A DNA stretch of 64,000 nt from Chitinibacter sp. GC72 (GTDB lineage: Bacteria > Pseudomonadota > Gammaproteobacteria > Burkholderiales > Chitinibacteraceae): positions 62,001-126,000 of the forward strand of contig NZ_VIRW01000001.1 of the NCBI RefSeq assembly GCF_009760905.1, read 5' to 3'. A model generated the notes under the pieces. The model saw nothing but the letters and a program-made list of their open reading frames with translations, ran no database searches and was not told the DNA's origin. This document shows positions 26,152-34,632 of the stretch, piece by piece. Position numbers and translations under genes: made by a program. How positions within the stretch are numbered: the first letter of the stretch is position 1; the number at the start of each line of letters is the position of its first letter.

Positions 26152-26180
26152 ATTTCAACGCGGTTTCACGTAAATGTCAA
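26152..26180 (-). promoter_or_regulatory. Sigma-70-type promoter for the lysine riboswitch transcript
   Basis: On the minus strand TTGACA (26175-26180), a 17-base spacer and TGAAAT (26152-26157). It places the transcript start about 10 bases before the aptamer. Confidence 0.7.
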
Positions 26181-26344
26181 ACATTTTGTCGCATGATACG
26201 TGGCAATCGGGTGGGCTCGCTTTGATGTGCGACATGTTGGCATCATTGCAAAATAGCCTGCCTCGCCGCTTGGCATCCTTGCGAATTGTCTTCGCTCTTA
26301 CGCCCTGCTTGATCACTGTTGTTCGCTTGCTTCATACTGAAAAG

Positions 26345-27355
26345 ATGAAAATCCAACGCCCCTTGCCAGCACAAGTACGTGCTGATTTGTTTAACCAGCT
26401 GGCCGCACTGGAGCACGCTGGTTTGCCAGCGGATCGGGCTATTGCAGTTTTGGCCTTGCCCGCACCGTGGAATCAGCGCGTGCGTGCTATGCAACAAGCC
26501 CTATTACGCGGACATAGTCTGGCGAGTGCAGGCAAGGTGGCGGGCCTGTTTGATCCACTCGATCAGGCGCTGATTCATGCTGCTTGCGCAGCGGGCAGCC
26601 CGGAGCCAACTTATCGGCAACTGGCCAGGCAAGCCACACTGAAAGCCACCTTGAGACAGCAAGTACGCGCCAGGCTGGCGCTCCCCACCTTGCTGATTTT
26701 CCTGGCTCTGCTGATCAAACCGCTACCCGCACTGATTCAGGGCAGCTTGAGTATTGGCGACTACCTATGGGGTATAGCCTCACCCGCCATATACATCATA
26801 ATTTTGATGGCAATACTGGGCTGGGTAACCAGACTGATTGCTCAAGGCAGCGTGCTGGCAAGCCTGATTTTGCAGCTACCTGTCATTGGCCCTTTTTGCC
26901 TGCAATTGAATCAGCGTGATTTTTTATCCAGCCTGAGCCTGCTAGTGAATGCAGGCGTCCCGGTATTTGATGCCCTTGCGCTGGCACAGAACAGCATTTC
27001 AAATGGGCATTTGCGCCAGCGAAACCACGTGTTATTACGTAAGCTGCGTAGCGGCGCATCGCTGGCCGGAGCAATTGGGCACACCGGCTGGCTGGCCACG
27101 CCACGCATCGTAGCCCTAATTAACACTGGCGAGCAGAGCGGCACGCTAGACGCCATGCTGGCTAGGCTGGTCGAGCAGCTCGATCAGGATATCGAGCACA
27201 GCAGCAAACAATGGGCGGCCTGGCTGCCACGGCTGGCCTATGCGCTGGTTGCGATATGGATTAGCTGGGGTTTGCTATCAACGACGGTATTCATGCCATC
27301 TGCAGATCAAGCGGGAATGAGACAGGAGTTCAGGCGCGATCAAACGGGCGGCTGA
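26345..27355 (+). CDS. Orphan type II secretion system F domain protein (PilC/GspF-like)
   Basis: A 336-residue inner-membrane platform protein of the PilC/GspF family with two T2SF domains: FNQLAALEHAGLPADRAI at the start and FLSSLSLLVNAGVPVFDALALA in the second half. Hydrophobic segments near residues 112-140, 145-170 and the C-terminus are membrane spans. No pilin, ATPase or secretin gene is nearby, so its partners must be elsewhere. The frame is open from 26174, but the first T2SF motif and the divergent riboswitch promoter favour the ATG at 26345. A palindromic repeat copy (26769-26816) is read through the membrane region. The 3' end overlaps flgN by 26 bases on the other strand. Confidence 0.82.
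   Translation: MKIQRPLPAQVRADLFNQLAALEHAGLPADRAIAVLALPAPWNQRVRAMQQALLRGHSLASAGKVAGLFDPLDQALIHAACAAGSPEPTYRQLARQATLKATLRQQVRARLALPTLLIFLALLIKPLPALIQGSLSIGDYLWGIASPAIYIIILMAILGWVTRLIAQGSVLASLILQLPVIGPFCLQLNQRDFLSSLSLLVNAGVPVFDALALAQNSISNGHLRQRNHVLLRKLRSGASLAGAIGHTGWLATPRIVALINTGEQSGTLDAMLARLVEQLDQDIEHSSKQWAAWLPRLAYALVAIWISWGLLSTTVFMPSADQAGMRQEFRRDQTGG
26769..26816. repeat. 50-bp palindromic repeat, copy H (inside T2SF gene)
   Basis: Ends GGGGTATAGCCTCACC and GATGGCAATACT fit the family. It is translated in frame as part of a hydrophobic segment. Confidence 0.55.
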
Positions 27356-27794
27356 TTGACGACAAAGAGCTCAGGCGACCATCGGCGCTATAGGCCACAT
27401 CCGTATGGCGCTGCGCGGCCAGCGAGGCCATCAGATGCTGATTGACCTCTTCGTGCGTCTGAATCAGCTGGCCATTGGTGCGATTCAGGGTTTCGGCGTA
27501 CTTGGCCTGTTGCAGCAATTCGCGCCAAACGCTCGCTTGCTGACCCAGTGTCAGCTCGATCTGCTCGATACTGATTAATTCGTTCTCGCTGCAAAACTGC
27601 GCGCGCTCTTTGCTGGCTCGCTCCAGCGCTTGCAGGGCACGCGTTTTACTGTCTATCAGCGCGGAAACCTGATCAAACTGGCGCAAAATCAGTGCATCCT
27701 GTTCCTGCGCCAATAAAGCAATTAGCTGCTGAACCAGATCAAGCTCAACAGCTAACAGGGAATACAGCCCGGATTGTCGTTGTTCAGGGGTCAC
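27330..27794 (-). CDS. flgN: Flagellar export chaperone FlgN
   Basis: A 154-residue helical protein of the FlgN type, the chaperone for the hook-associated proteins FlgK and FlgL. The sequence is dominated by long amphipathic helices (LYSLLAVELDLVQQLIALLAQEQDALI), and the C-terminus is disordered and Ser-rich. It starts with GTG directly abutting the flgM stop codon (TAA-GTG), so it is translationally linked to flgM. Identification rests on helix pattern plus the flgM-flgN order. Confidence 0.85.
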   Translation of the reverse strand: MTPEQRQSGLYSLLAVELDLVQQLIALLAQEQDALILRQFDQVSALIDSKTRALQALERASKERAQFCSENELISIEQIELTLGQQASVWRELLQQAKYAETLNRTNGQLIQTHEEVNQHLMASLAAQRHTDVAYSADGRLSSLSSISRPFDRA

Positions 27795-28067
27795 TTAGCG
27801 TGCCAGCAGCTCTTTTACACTGGAAAGCAAGCCATCGGCAATCGCCTCTGGCTTGACCGAAAAACGGCCTTCAGCAATCGCCGAACGGATCGCAGCCACC
27901 TTATCGGCATCGAATGTAGCTTCATTGCTGGCCACACCAGAGAGCTTGCTATTAATACTACTTTGCGGTGCAGCCGCCGCTTCGCTTTTGCTGCTGTCAT
28001 TGGCACGCACATCGCTGGGCTTACCCGCGAGCGGCGACAATGGCTTGCCTGTGTTGTCGATTTTCAT
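27795..28067 (-). CDS. flgM: Anti-sigma-28 factor FlgM
   Basis: A 90-residue protein that binds and inhibits sigma-28 (FliA) until the hook-basal body is finished, when it is exported. The N-terminal export segment MKIDNTGKPLSPLAG and the C-terminal sigma-binding helices (KVAAIRSAIAEGRFSVKPEAIADGL) are typical. ATG 28067 follows AGGGGAT and is preferred over an upstream in-frame start. It is preceded by a sigma-28 promoter, giving the usual feedback loop. Confidence 0.95.
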   Translation of the reverse strand: MKIDNTGKPLSPLAGKPSDVRANDSSKSEAAAAPQSSINSKLSGVASNEATFDADKVAAIRSAIAEGRFSVKPEAIADGLLSSVKELLAR

Positions 28068-28127
28068 GATGTATCCCCTGCCGCATTGAGCGGCGGTCAT
28101 CGTCCAGTTATTTCACTATTATGCCTA

Positions 28128-28154
28128 CAATCGGCAGTTGTGAGAAATTCTTTA
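28128..28154 (-). promoter_or_regulatory. Sigma-28 (FliA) promoter of flgM-flgN
   Basis: On the minus strand TAAAGAAT, 11 bases, GCCGATTG: near-perfect match in sequence and spacing to the flagellar sigma-28 consensus TAAAGTTT-N11-GCCGATAA, 60 bases upstream of the flgM start. Confidence 0.92.
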
Positions 28155-28290
28155 GCGATTCAACCTTTTATCAGATTATTCTAATGCGCAGCCGCACACC
28201 TTGCGTCATCAAAATAGCTTTTTGCTGCCTCATAAAGTAGTGTTTATTGCGCATCATTCATTCCAATATCCAGCATGGAGAGCAAACCTT

Positions 28291-28704
28291 ATGGACGTTT
28301 TTCAAAGCCAGTTTGGCCCGATTGAAGTAGACCCCGATACCGTGATTCATTTTCCGGCGGGGCTGCCCGGTTTTGATGATTGCAAAAACTACAAACTGTT
28401 GCACGAAGACAAGCCCAATCCCAGCGTTTATTGGCTCCAATCGCTGGATGACGCCAACGTGGCCTTCTCGATTGTCGGCGCAGAACGCCTTGGCTTTAAT
28501 TATGTACTGACTTTAAATGACGACGAATGCGCGGCACTAGAATTAAAAGAAGCCAGTGAAGCCATGCTGTTTCTGATCTTATCCCGTCCCGACAACCAAG
28601 CCATTCGCGCTAATACGCTAGCGCCGCTGGTCATCAATCTGCAATCGCGCAAAGGTTTGCAAAAGATCGACGTCAAAGCGGATATCGTTTTCAGCAATAC
28701 CTGA
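28291..28704 (+). CDS. fliW: Flagellar assembly factor FliW
   Basis: A 137-residue FliW. It binds flagellin and the translation regulator CsrA, coupling flagellin export to translation. Family features: GPIEVDPDTVIHFPAGLPGFDDCKNYKLL, WLQSLDDANVAFSIV, and the C-terminal LAPLVINLQSRKGLQ. The start at 28291 follows GGAGAGC; the open frame extends back to 28201 without support. It is divergent from flgM. No csrA or flagellin gene lies next to it in this window. Confidence 0.92.
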   Translation: MDVFQSQFGPIEVDPDTVIHFPAGLPGFDDCKNYKLLHEDKPNPSVYWLQSLDDANVAFSIVGAERLGFNYVLTLNDDECAALELKEASEAMLFLILSRPDNQAIRANTLAPLVINLQSRKGLQKIDVKADIVFSNT

Positions 28705-28791
28705 TTTTGCTGCAAAGCAATAACAATGAAGCACTGAGTTTGTTGCTTGGGTTTGCCAGCGGCTTGTTGTATGATTGCGTCCAATTTTTGG

Positions 28792-28830
28792 GGCAGCCAT
28801 GCTGGCTGCCTGTTCGCGCTAGTCTAGCGC
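28792..28830 (+). promoter_or_regulatory. Two consecutive hairpins in the accA leader
   Basis: GGCAGCC ATGCT GGCTGCC (28792-28810) is followed at once by GCGCTA GTC TAGCGC (28816-28830), ending 17 bases before the accA ATG. A -10-like TATGAT sits upstream at about 28769. They may modulate accA expression. Confidence 0.5.
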
Positions 28831-28847
28831 CTCTGGAGTTTTAGAGC

Positions 28848-29816
28848 ATGAAAACCACCTTCCTTGACTTCGAGCAATCGGTTGCAGAGCTTGAAAACAA
28901 GATCGAAGAGCTGCGCTACGTGCAGGATGATTCGGCAGTTGATATTTCGGTTGAAATTTCTCACCTTGAGAAAAAAAGCCTTGAACTCACCAAAAATATT
29001 TATGCAAAACTGACCCCCTGGCAGATTTCGCAGGTATCGCGCCACCCGCAACGCCCGTATACCTACGATTATATTTCCGGTCTGTTTACTGATTTCCAAG
29101 AGCTACATGGCGATCGTGCTTTTGCCGATGATTTGGCGATTGTGGGTGGCTTGGCGCGTTTCAACGGCCAGAGCGTCATGGTCATTGGCCATCAGAAAGG
29201 GCGAGATACCAAAGAAAAAATCGCGCGCAATTTTGGCATGCCACGGCCAGAAGGCTATCGCAAAGCCTTGCGTCTGATGAAGCTGGCCGAAAAATTCAAT
29301 ATCCCGGTGATCACTTTTGTTGATACGCCAGGCGCTTATCCGGGCATTGGCGCTGAAGAGCGTGGCCAGTCGGAAGCGATCGGTCGCAATCTGTTTGAAA
29401 TGGCGCAGCTCAAAGTGCCGGTGATCTGCACAATTATTGGCGAAGGCGGCTCAGGCGGCGCGCTAGCAATTGCCGTGGGCGATGTCGTACAGATGCTGCA
29501 ATATTCAACCTACTCGGTGATCTCGCCCGAAGGTTGCGCCACCATTCTGTGGAAAACGGCTGAACGCGCATCTGACGCTGCCGAAGCGTTGGGCATTACC
29601 GCAACGCGCCTGAAAACCCTCGGCCTGATCGATAAAGTGGTGCCAGAGCCGATTGGCGGCGCGCATCGCGACCCGCAAGCGATGATGGCGACGATGAAAA
29701 AATCCATCGCCGATTCGCTCAAGGTACTGAAAGCTAAAAGTGTCGACGAATTGCTTGAATCCCGCTTTGACCGTTTGATGGAACATGGCAAATTTAAAGA
29801 AGAAGCAGCCGCTTAA
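28848..29816 (+). CDS. accA: Acetyl-CoA carboxylase carboxyltransferase subunit alpha
   Basis: A 322-residue AccA. With AccD it forms the carboxyltransferase that moves CO2 from biotin to acetyl-CoA, giving malonyl-CoA for fatty acid synthesis. The N-terminal coiled coil ([15 protein letters not shown]) is followed by the crotonase-fold core with VVGG-type [39 protein letters not shown] and [12 protein letters not shown]. The length is typical. The stop lies inside the start of the tilS frame. Confidence 0.97.
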   Translation: MKTTFLDFEQSVAELENKIEELRYVQDDSAVDISVEISHLEKKSLELTKNIYAKLTPWQISQVSRHPQRPYTYDYISGLFTDFQELHGDRAFADDLAIVGGLARFNGQSVMVIGHQKGRDTKEKIARNFGMPRPEGYRKALRLMKLAEKFNIPVITFVDTPGAYPGIGAEERGQSEAIGRNLFEMAQLKVPVICTIIGEGGSGGALAIAVGDVVQMLQYSTYSVISPEGCATILWKTAERASDAAEALGITATRLKTLGLIDKVVPEPIGGAHRDPQAMMATMKKSIADSLKVLKAKSVDELLESRFDRLMEHGKFKEEAAA

Positions 29817-31170
29817 TGGCTGGCCAGAAGCCTTTGAGCTGATCAAAGGCTTTAGCAAACACGGGAGCTTAGGCTCCCGTTCTAATTTTCAGCAGGCAAA
29901 ATTATGCGTGGGGCTCTCTGGCGGGCTCGATTCGAGTGTACTGCTGCACTGGCTGGCGCAATGGCGGAGCGAATTGGATGTCGAGCTCAGCGCCGTGCAT
30001 GTGCATCACGGCCTCTCGCCCAATGCCGATGAGTGGGCCGCCCAGGCACAGACGTTGGCCGCCAGTCTTGATATCCCCTGCGCCATTCATCACGTTCAGC
30101 TGGATCTAACTCAAGGTCGCGGTGTCGAGGGCGCGGCGCGCAAAGCGCGTTATGCCATTTACGCGCAGCAGGACTGCGACGCGATCATTCTGGCCCACCA
30201 TCAGAACGATCAAGCCGAAACCATCCTGATCAATCTGCTGCGCGGCAGCGGCCCGGCAGGTTTGGCCGCCATGCCGCAACAGCGCAAGCTGACTGATTCC
30301 ATCACATTATTGCGCCCCTTGCTCTATACCCCGCGCACCGAGCTGCTGCGCTACGCGCAAGAGCAAGCGCTCAACTGGGTTGAAGACGAAAGCAATCTTG
30401 ATACGCAATACAAGCGCAATGCGATTCGCCATCAAGTGATGCCCGCCATCACAGGTATATCGCCACAAGCTTTGACCACCTTGACCCGCAGCGCAATACA
30501 TCAGTCAGAAGTCAATCAACTGATGATTGAAATTGCCGAGCTTGACCTCGCACAATGCCAGAATAATGAAGCGCTGGCGTTGGCGCCGTGGCAACAATTG
30601 AGCGCCGTGCGGCAAAAAAATGTGCTGCGTCACTGGCTGGGGCTGGCGGGCGTAGTGCTGGAATTGCGCGCGTTTAATGAGTTGCTGCGCACTGCGATTG
30701 ACGCGGCGGATGACACGCATCCCGCGCTGGTCTGGCGCAACGCCGCAGTGCGCCGCTATCGCGGCCATTTGCATATTACGCAAGCGAGCTTGCAAGCCGG
30801 GCCGACGCAAGTCATTGCGCCCGATTTTAAAAACGGCAATGATTTGCCCGACTGGCGCGGCGTTTTGCGCTGGGTCGAAACTGACTCGGGCGGCATCGCC
30901 GCGTCTGTTTTGACGAGCGAGAGCGTCAGCGTACGTGGTCGGCATGGTGGCGAGCAATTCAAGCTGGCAGCCAATCGCCCTACCCGCTCGCTTAAAGCAC
31001 ATTGCCAGGCCGCGACCATTGCGCCTTGGCTGCGCGAAACGACGCCGCTGATTTATATTGGCGAACAGTTGGCGGCCATGCCCGGATTGGGTGTTCATCA
31101 CGCATTTCAGCCAGACGCAGGTGCACCAGGCTGGATGCCTCAATGGCTGCCCTACCCTGCCAAGGTATAG
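29785..31170 (+). CDS. tilS: tRNA(Ile)-lysidine synthase
   Basis: A 461-residue TilS, which converts C34 of tRNA-Ile(CAU) to lysidine so that it reads AUA. The ATP-binding PP-loop is SGGLDSS, followed by [11 protein letters not shown] and a conserved [20 protein letters not shown]; substrate-recognition domains follow. The only usable start (29785) lies 32 bases inside accA, giving an N-terminus some 20-25 residues longer than usual and placing a terminator-like hairpin (29861-29880) inside the coding region. The terminal codons and stop (AAG GTA TAG) are shared with repeat copy I. Confidence 0.93.
   Translation: MANLKKKQPLNGWPEAFELIKGFSKHGSLGSRSNFQQAKLCVGLSGGLDSSVLLHWLAQWRSELDVELSAVHVHHGLSPNADEWAAQAQTLAASLDIPCAIHHVQLDLTQGRGVEGAARKARYAIYAQQDCDAIILAHHQNDQAETILINLLRGSGPAGLAAMPQQRKLTDSITLLRPLLYTPRTELLRYAQEQALNWVEDESNLDTQYKRNAIRHQVMPAITGISPQALTTLTRSAIHQSEVNQLMIEIAELDLAQCQNNEALALAPWQQLSAVRQKNVLRHWLGLAGVVLELRAFNELLRTAIDAADDTHPALVWRNAAVRRYRGHLHITQASLQAGPTQVIAPDFKNGNDLPDWRGVLRWVETDSGGIAASVLTSESVSVRGRHGGEQFKLAANRPTRSLKAHCQAATIAPWLRETTPLIYIGEQLAAMPGLGVHHAFQPDAGAPGWMPQWLPYPAKV
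29861..29889 (+). terminator. Terminator-like hairpin after accA, inside tilS
   Basis: ACGGGAGC TTAG GCTCCCGT is a perfect 8-bp stem with a tetraloop, followed by TCTAATTTT. It begins 45 bases after the accA stop and overlaps the predicted tilS N-terminal codons, so it may reduce read-through into tilS. Confidence 0.6.
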
Positions 31171-31210
31171 CCCTGCAGGGCAAACCTAGCATAGCCTTCA
31201 ACCATATACC
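31164..31210. repeat. 50-bp palindromic repeat, copy I (between tilS and mutS)
   Basis: Starts GGTATAGCCCTGCAGGGC and ends CAACCATATACC. It contains the tilS stop codon and ends 16 bases before the mutS start. Confidence 0.75.
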
Positions 31211-31226
31211 TATACATAGAAAAGCC

Positions 31227-33788
31227 ATGGCTAAAAAATCAGCAAGCGAAGCTCCAACCCACACGCCAATGATGCAGCAATACCTCGCCCTTAAGGCCGA
31301 TCATCAGGACAAGCTGGTTTTTTATCGCATGGGCGATTTTTACGAGCTGTTTTACGACGACGCGATCAAAGCTGCGCGACTACTCGACATTACGCTCACC
31401 ACTCGTGGCAGCAGCGCGGGCGAGCCGATCAAAATGTGCGGCATTCCCTTCCATTCACTCGAGCCTTATCTCGCCAAGCTGGTGAAACTGGGCGAATCAG
31501 TCGCGATTTGCGAGCAAGTCGGCGATCCGGCGACCAGCAAAGGGCCAGTCGAGCGCAAAGTGATGCGCGTGATTACGCCCGGCACGCTAACCGACGCGGC
31601 GCTGCTCGACGACAAACAGGAAAACCGCCTGCTGGCGATCCGCATGGTGCGCGGCAAAATGGGCATGGCGTGGCTCTCCTTGGCTTCGGGCGATTTTGCG
31701 CTGATGGACACCGACGTGGAAAAGCTGCCGTCCGAGCTCGAACGCCTGCGCCCTGCCGAGATTTTGATCAGTGACGAAGCCGAACTGGCGCTATTCGATC
31801 AATTACGCATTCCGGTGCGCCGCGTCGCCAGCTGGCAGTTTGACGCGGCCAGCGCCGAACGCAATCTGACACGCCATTTTGCCGTGCATGATCTGGCCGG
31901 TTTCGGGATTACTGAACCATTACTCGCACTCGGCGCAGCAGGAGCGCTGCTTGAATACGTGCGCAGCACACAAGGCGGCGCATTGCCCGCGTTGGCCGGT
32001 TTGCGAGTAGAAAGTCACAGCCAGTACATCGAGCTCGACGCCGCCACACGGCGCAATCTGGAAATCACCGAGACCATCCGTGGCGAAGCTGCGCCGACGC
32101 TATTCTCCTTGCTCGACAACTGCGCCACCGGCATGGGCTCGCGCTTACTAGCGCAATGGCTACACCACCCGCTGCGCAGCCACGGCAAAATTCTGGAGCG
32201 CCAGTCGGCAATCGGCACGCTGCTCGAGGCGGGAAGCTGCGATAGTCTGTACGGCCAATTGCGCGAAATCGCTGATATCGAACGCATTGTGTCGCGAATT
32301 GCGCTCAAAAGCGCGCGTCCACGCGATCTGGCGAGCCTGCGCGACAGCTTGCGCGTCCTGCCCGATTTAGCGGCGCAAATGCCAGATGGCGGCCTGTTTA
32401 GTGGCCTTGCGCACGCGATGCAGGCCGAGCCGACGATTTATCAGTTGCTGGCTGCGGCGATTTTGCCCGAGCCGGGCGTGCTGATTCGCGAAGGCGGCGT
32501 GATTGCCGATGGTTACTCAAACGATTTGGATGAGCTGCGCGCGATTCAAAATAATTGCGGTGAATTTCTAACCATGCTCGAAGCGCGTGAGCGCGAGCGC
32601 ACTGGCATTGCGACATTACGGGTGGAGTATAACCGTGTAGCGGGCTTCTTTATTGAGGTTACCAACTCATACGTGGGGCAGGTACCCGATGATTATCGCC
32701 GTCGGCAAACAATGAAAAATGCCGAGCGCTATATCACGCCCGAGCTCAAACAATTCGAAGAAAAAGCACTGTCGGCCAACGACAGAGCGCTGGCACTGGA
32801 AAAGCAGCTCTATGAAGGCGTGCTCGACAGCCTGCAAAGCCACCTAGCGACGCTGCGTCTGACTGCACAAGCCGTCGCGACGCTCGACGTGCTGGTGTGC
32901 CTGGCGCAACGCGCACAATTATCCGGCTATATCGCGCCGCAATTTTGCGATGATGCCGTATTGCAAATCGACGCTGGCCGCCACCCGGTCGTCGAAGAGC
33001 AGATCGACGACTTCATCCCAAACAGCGTCGATTTCCATCTGGCGCGCAAACTGCTGTTGATCACCGGCCCGAATATGGGCGGTAAATCGACGTATATGCG
33101 GCAAGTTGCGCTGATTGCCTTGCTCGCGCATGTTGGCTCGTATGTACCAGCGACAGCGGCAAAAATCGGCAGACTGGATAGAATTTTTACGCGTATTGGC
33201 GCGAGCGACGATCTGGCTGGTGGTCGCTCGACCTTTATGGTCGAAATGACCGAAACGGCGAATATCCTGAATAACGCCGGTGAACATTCATTAGTTTTGA
33301 TGGACGAAGTCGGCCGCGGCACATCGACCTTTGACGGCCTGGCACTGGCGTGGTCGATTGCCAAAGCGCTAATCGAGAAAAACCGCTGCTACACACTGTT
33401 TGCCACACATTATTTCGAGCTAACGCGTCTGGCCCAGGATTACGCGCAGGTCGCCAATGTCCATCTGGATGCGGTCGAGCATAAAGACCGGATTGTCTTT
33501 TTGCACGCGGTGCAGGAAGGCCCAGCCTCGCAAAGTTATGGTGTGGCGGTGGCAAGCCTAGCTGGCGTGCCCAAAGAAGTGGTTCGCAGCGCGAAACGTA
33601 AATTACAAGAATTGGAGCAAGGTAGCTTCAATAATGGCTTGCAGGCGGATCTGTTTGCCCCCATTTTCACGGCAGAACTCGAAGCTGAATCACATCCGGT
33701 GATTGAGCTGCTAGCTGCGGTTATCCCTGATCAAATTAGCCCGCGCGAAGCGCTGGAGATGATCTATAAACTCAAAGAACTAATTTAG
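31227..33788 (+). CDS. mutS: DNA mismatch repair protein MutS
   Basis: An 853-residue MutS, the same length as the E. coli protein. The mismatch-reading Phe-X-Glu is in [15 protein letters not shown]. The C-terminal ATPase has Walker [14 protein letters not shown], the [14 protein letters not shown] loop, Walker [17 protein letters not shown], and the dimerisation helix-turn-helix near [17 protein letters not shown] long open frame extends upstream to 31002 through tilS, but [10 protein letters not shown] (31227) fits the family start. It is probably co-transcribed with tilS. Confidence 0.97.
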   Translation: MAKKSASEAPTHTPMMQQYLALKADHQDKLVFYRMGDFYELFYDDAIKAARLLDITLTTRGSSAGEPIKMCGIPFHSLEPYLAKLVKLGESVAICEQVGDPATSKGPVERKVMRVITPGTLTDAALLDDKQENRLLAIRMVRGKMGMAWLSLASGDFALMDTDVEKLPSELERLRPAEILISDEAELALFDQLRIPVRRVASWQFDAASAERNLTRHFAVHDLAGFGITEPLLALGAAGALLEYVRSTQGGALPALAGLRVESHSQYIELDAATRRNLEITETIRGEAAPTLFSLLDNCATGMGSRLLAQWLHHPLRSHGKILERQSAIGTLLEAGSCDSLYGQLREIADIERIVSRIALKSARPRDLASLRDSLRVLPDLAAQMPDGGLFSGLAHAMQAEPTIYQLLAAAILPEPGVLIREGGVIADGYSNDLDELRAIQNNCGEFLTMLEARERERTGIATLRVEYNRVAGFFIEVTNSYVGQVPDDYRRRQTMKNAERYITPELKQFEEKALSANDRALALEKQLYEGVLDSLQSHLATLRLTAQAVATLDVLVCLAQRAQLSGYIAPQFCDDAVLQIDAGRHPVVEEQIDDFIPNSVDFHLARKLLLITGPNMGGKSTYMRQVALIALLAHVGSYVPATAAKIGRLDRIFTRIGASDDLAGGRSTFMVEMTETANILNNAGEHSLVLMDEVGRGTSTFDGLALAWSIAKALIEKNRCYTLFATHYFELTRLAQDYAQVANVHLDAVEHKDRIVFLHAVQEGPASQSYGVAVASLAGVPKEVVRSAKRKLQELEQGSFNNGLQADLFAPIFTAELEAESHPVIELLAAVIPDQISPREALEMIYKLKELI

Positions 33789-33946
33789 ATCAAGCTGGGG
33801 TAATATTTACCTTCTGCACCAACAAAAAATGGCTAGCCTGTCTGTAAGGACTCGGCCCTAAGTGATTTTGAGTATTGCTCCGCTTGGCAGAGCACAAAAA
33901 CACCAGACCGAAATTTACGTACATCAAGCAATAAAAAGGATAAAGC

Positions 33947-34402
33947 ATGAATTCTGCTACCGAACTCTCAGCACCGCAGGCTGATCAGCAAGGCACTACT
34001 TTACTGGATTTGGCGCGGATGATTTCCGACTCCGGCGAGCAAGATGTCATGAAACTTAACGATTTAAAATCGAGCGTCGGACATGAATTGCGCCGCTTTG
34101 GCGACGATTTGTCCGGCCACCTGGGCGCCCATGCGCAAGTGAAAGTGCCGCCAGCCTACCAGCTGCGCAGCGCTGAACAAGGCAAAGTGATGGTGGTGGG
34201 CGATCACCCGGATAAAGCTGCGATTGAAAATTATCTGAACAATGACACCCGTCTGCTCAAATGGTTTAAAGAGCTTGAGGTGCTGTTTGAAATCCAACGC
34301 CGTCTTGAACTTGACGCGACAGGTGAAAGCATGGACGGACAAGTATTCAATCTGGGCATGACCAGCCTGGGCTGCATTGCCTTTTTTACCAGCGAACAAT
34401 AA
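33947..34402 (+). CDS. Hypothetical protein, 151 residues
   Basis: I do not recognise this protein. It has no signal peptide or membrane span. Residues 75-85 (KVMVVGDHPDKA) and the C-terminus (VFNLGMTSLGCIAFFTSEQ) are the best-ordered parts, and helical segments lie between them. AAGGA is well placed before the ATG, and a strong hairpin follows the stop, so it is a genuine single-gene unit between mutS and the rluB-like gene. Confidence 0.7.
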   Translation: MNSATELSAPQADQQGTTLLDLARMISDSGEQDVMKLNDLKSSVGHELRRFGDDLSGHLGAHAQVKVPPAYQLRSAEQGKVMVVGDHPDKAAIENYLNNDTRLLKWFKELEVLFEIQRRLELDATGESMDGQVFNLGMTSLGCIAFFTSEQ

Positions 34403-34419
34403 ATACTCCGCATTGCCCC

Positions 34420-34463
34420 GAAGCCGCCCGCCAGCGCTACGCTGGGGCGGCTTCTGCCGTTTT
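34420..34463 (+). terminator. Rho-independent terminator with long stem
   Basis: GAAGCCGCCC and GGGCGGCTTC form a 10-bp stem enclosing an inner CAGCG CTA CGCTG stem; TGCCGTTTT follows. It closes the 151-residue gene's transcript. Confidence 0.8.
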
Positions 34464-34598
34464 GATGCAGACGCAGTCGGCTCAAAAACACCTCGAGCGC
34501 TTCGAAGATCAGGCAAAAATAAAGATTACACGCCATTTTCTAAGGCAATATTCGAATCTGCTCATCGTTTTTCAGCGGCCTGTTCATGGCATAAGCGG

Positions 34599-34604
34599 TA
34601 TAAT
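34599..34604 (+). promoter_or_regulatory. Likely -10 box upstream of the rluB-like gene
   Basis: A perfect TATAAT lies 28 bases before the ATG, just after the preceding terminator. No good -35 is seen at standard spacing. Confidence 0.45.
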
Positions 34605-34632
34605 CATTCCTTATTCAACAGGCACATATCCC

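Noticed and set aside
30454-30500. Possible further copy of the 50-bp palindrome in tilS
   Set aside because: Ends look similar (GGTATATCGCC...GCGCAATACA), but the encoded residues align with ordinary TilS sequence without an insertion, so chance similarity is likely.
33789-33946. Possible decayed repeat after mutS (GGGGTAATATTTACC)
   Set aside because: Only one end resembles the family and no 50-bp spaced partner is present.
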